Shown: positions 5,120 to 5,840 of the stretch, in pieces
Layout of the letters: every line of letters starts with the position of its first letter
How positions within the stretch are numbered: position 1 is the stretch's first letter
Assembly: GCA_947595415.1 (NCBI GenBank)
Contig: CANQER010000067.1
Location: 1-5,840 of the forward strand
Reading direction: 5' to 3'
DNA: 5,840 nucleotides
DNA from: an uncultured Bacilli bacterium
GTDB taxonomy: Bacteria; Bacillota_I; Bacilli_A; RF39; UBA660
Made by a program: the position numbers and the translations under genes
Notes under the pieces: generated by a model
What the model saw: the letters and a program-made list of their open reading frames with translations, nothing else
Told to the model about the DNA's origin: nothing
The model's database searches: none

Positions 5120-5840
5120 CTACATCTTCCTCTGTTTCATCGATGATATAAATTGGTCTTTTTTTAGTTTCGATATACATTTTAGCTAGATATTCACCTA
5201 TAATACCTAGACAAAATAGTTGAATTCCACTTATCATAAATATGATACATACTAGTGATGGCCAACCACTAGTTGGATCTCCAAGCATAAGGGTTTTTAC
5301 GATTATTACAATTATCATTATGAATGATATTATACAAAAAAGCAAACCTATTCCAACAGCTAACATTAAAGGGGCTGTGGAAAATGATACAATAGCTTCG
5401 ATTGCATAACTGACTGATTTAAAAAATGGAATTCTTGATTTTCCTCCTGCTTTTCTTTCAACGTTTTCAAATCCTATCCATTTTGTTTTAAAACCTACCC
5501 ATTCAAATAATCCTTTACTAAAACGATTGTATTCACCAAGTTCTAAAACTGATTGATACATTTTTTTCTTCATCATTCTATAGTCTGTAGCTCCATCGAC
5601 AAATTTTGTCTTAGATATTAGATTCATTAGTTTGTAGAAGATTTTAGCTCCTAAACTTCTTAGAAGTGGTTCTCCTTTACGATTGGTTCTTTTACAAGCT
5701 ACAGAGTCATATCCTTCTTCTTTGATAGCTTTATACATATCGATTATAAGATGAGGAGGGTGTTGTAAATCTGCATCTATTATTACAGCGTAATCACCTT
5801 TTGCATGTTTTAATCCTGCATATATTGCTGCTTCTTTAAA
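5112..5840 (-). CDS. Polyprenyl-phosphate glycosyltransferase, GT2 (CsbB/GtrB-like), N-terminus cut by window edge
   Basis: The reading frame is open to the right edge, so 242 C-terminal residues are visible and roughly 75-80 are missing. The ATG at 5738-5736 is internal: the frame before it encodes FKEAAIYAGLKHAKGDY and then VIIDADLQHPP, the GT2 core with the DxD metal/nucleotide-sugar site (D22-A-D24 of the visible part). Further family marks are TDYRMM (85-90), the NRFSKGLFEWVGF segment (105-117), KAGGKSRI, and two C-terminal membrane helices (about 157-182 and 195-217) followed by an acidic tail. Enzymes of this type load a sugar from a nucleotide donor onto undecaprenyl phosphate at the inner face of the membrane. 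The sugar (GlcNAc in CsbB) cannot be told from sequence. The end overlaps the downstream membrane gene by 8 bases (ATGAATAA), which suggests translational coupling and a shared pathway. The promoter lies outside the window. Confidence 0.93.
   Translation of the reverse strand, partial: FKEAAIYAGLKHAKGDYAVIIDADLQHPPHLIIDMYKAIKEEGYDSVACKRTNRKGEPLLRSLGAKIFYKLMNLISKTKFVDGATDYRMMKKKMYQSVLELGEYNRFSKGLFEWVGFKTKWIGFENVERKAGGKSRIPFFKSVSYAIEAIVSFSTAPLMLAVGIGLLFCIISFIMIIVIIVKTLMLGDPTSGWPSLVCIIFMISGIQLFCLGIIGEYLAKMYIETKKRPIYIIDETEEDVDE

Noticed and set aside
5736..5738. ATG as the start of the glycosyltransferase
   Set aside because: The frame stays open to the window edge and the upstream codons encode the DxD core of GT2 enzymes, so this Met is internal.
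1..5840. CRISPR arrays, tRNA or rRNA genes, insertion sequences
   Set aside because: No spaced direct repeats, cloverleaf-like segments, transposase reading frames or terminal inverted repeats were seen.

Overview
The window is an AT-rich stretch of a low-GC Gram-positive-type genome. All convincing genes lie on the minus strand, reading from the right edge to the left. Gene content (a CsbB/GtrB-like polyprenyl-phosphate glycosyltransferase, a YfhO-type membrane protein, prfA and prmC) and strong Shine-Dalgarno (SD) sequences point to Bacillota, perhaps an uncultured gut Bacilli or Mycoplasmatota-related lineage; that finer placement is a guess. TGA ends one gene and the Trp codon I checked is TGG, so the code looks standard rather than the Mycoplasma code.

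Right part (2234-5840): the C-terminal three quarters of a GT2 glycosyltransferase, cut by the window edge, overlaps by 8 bases a 961-residue membrane protein. That protein appears to be a complete YfhO-family protein joined in frame to a complete GtrA/GtcA-type flippase domain. In Bacillus and Listeria, separate CsbB-like, GtcA and YfhO-like proteins glycosylate cell-wall polymers such as lipoteichoic acid: load a sugar on undecaprenyl phosphate, flip it, transfer it outside. Here the same three roles seem packed into two overlapping genes.

Middle part (179-2208): only 25 bases after the membrane gene comes a translation-termination cluster: prfA (release factor 1), a small four-cysteine zinc-ribbon protein that I cannot name, and prmC (the methyltransferase acting on the release-factor GGQ glutamine). 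The last two junctions are 1 base each, so these genes are almost certainly co-translated. A hairpin with a U-run overlaps the prmC stop codon and probably ends the operon.

Left part (1-178): this is not empty. Directly after the prmC terminator there is a near-consensus sigma-A-type promoter (17-base spacer, extended -10), then a good SD, a 13-codon ORF containing a run of nine G, and a second directional hairpin terminator. Together they predict a transcript of about 115 bases, either a free small RNA/peptide unit or an attenuator leader for a gene beyond the left edge.

Strand composition also changes inside the fused gene. The GtrA part, prfA and prmC have much more G than C on the coding strand, while the YfhO part and the glycosyltransferase are roughly balanced.
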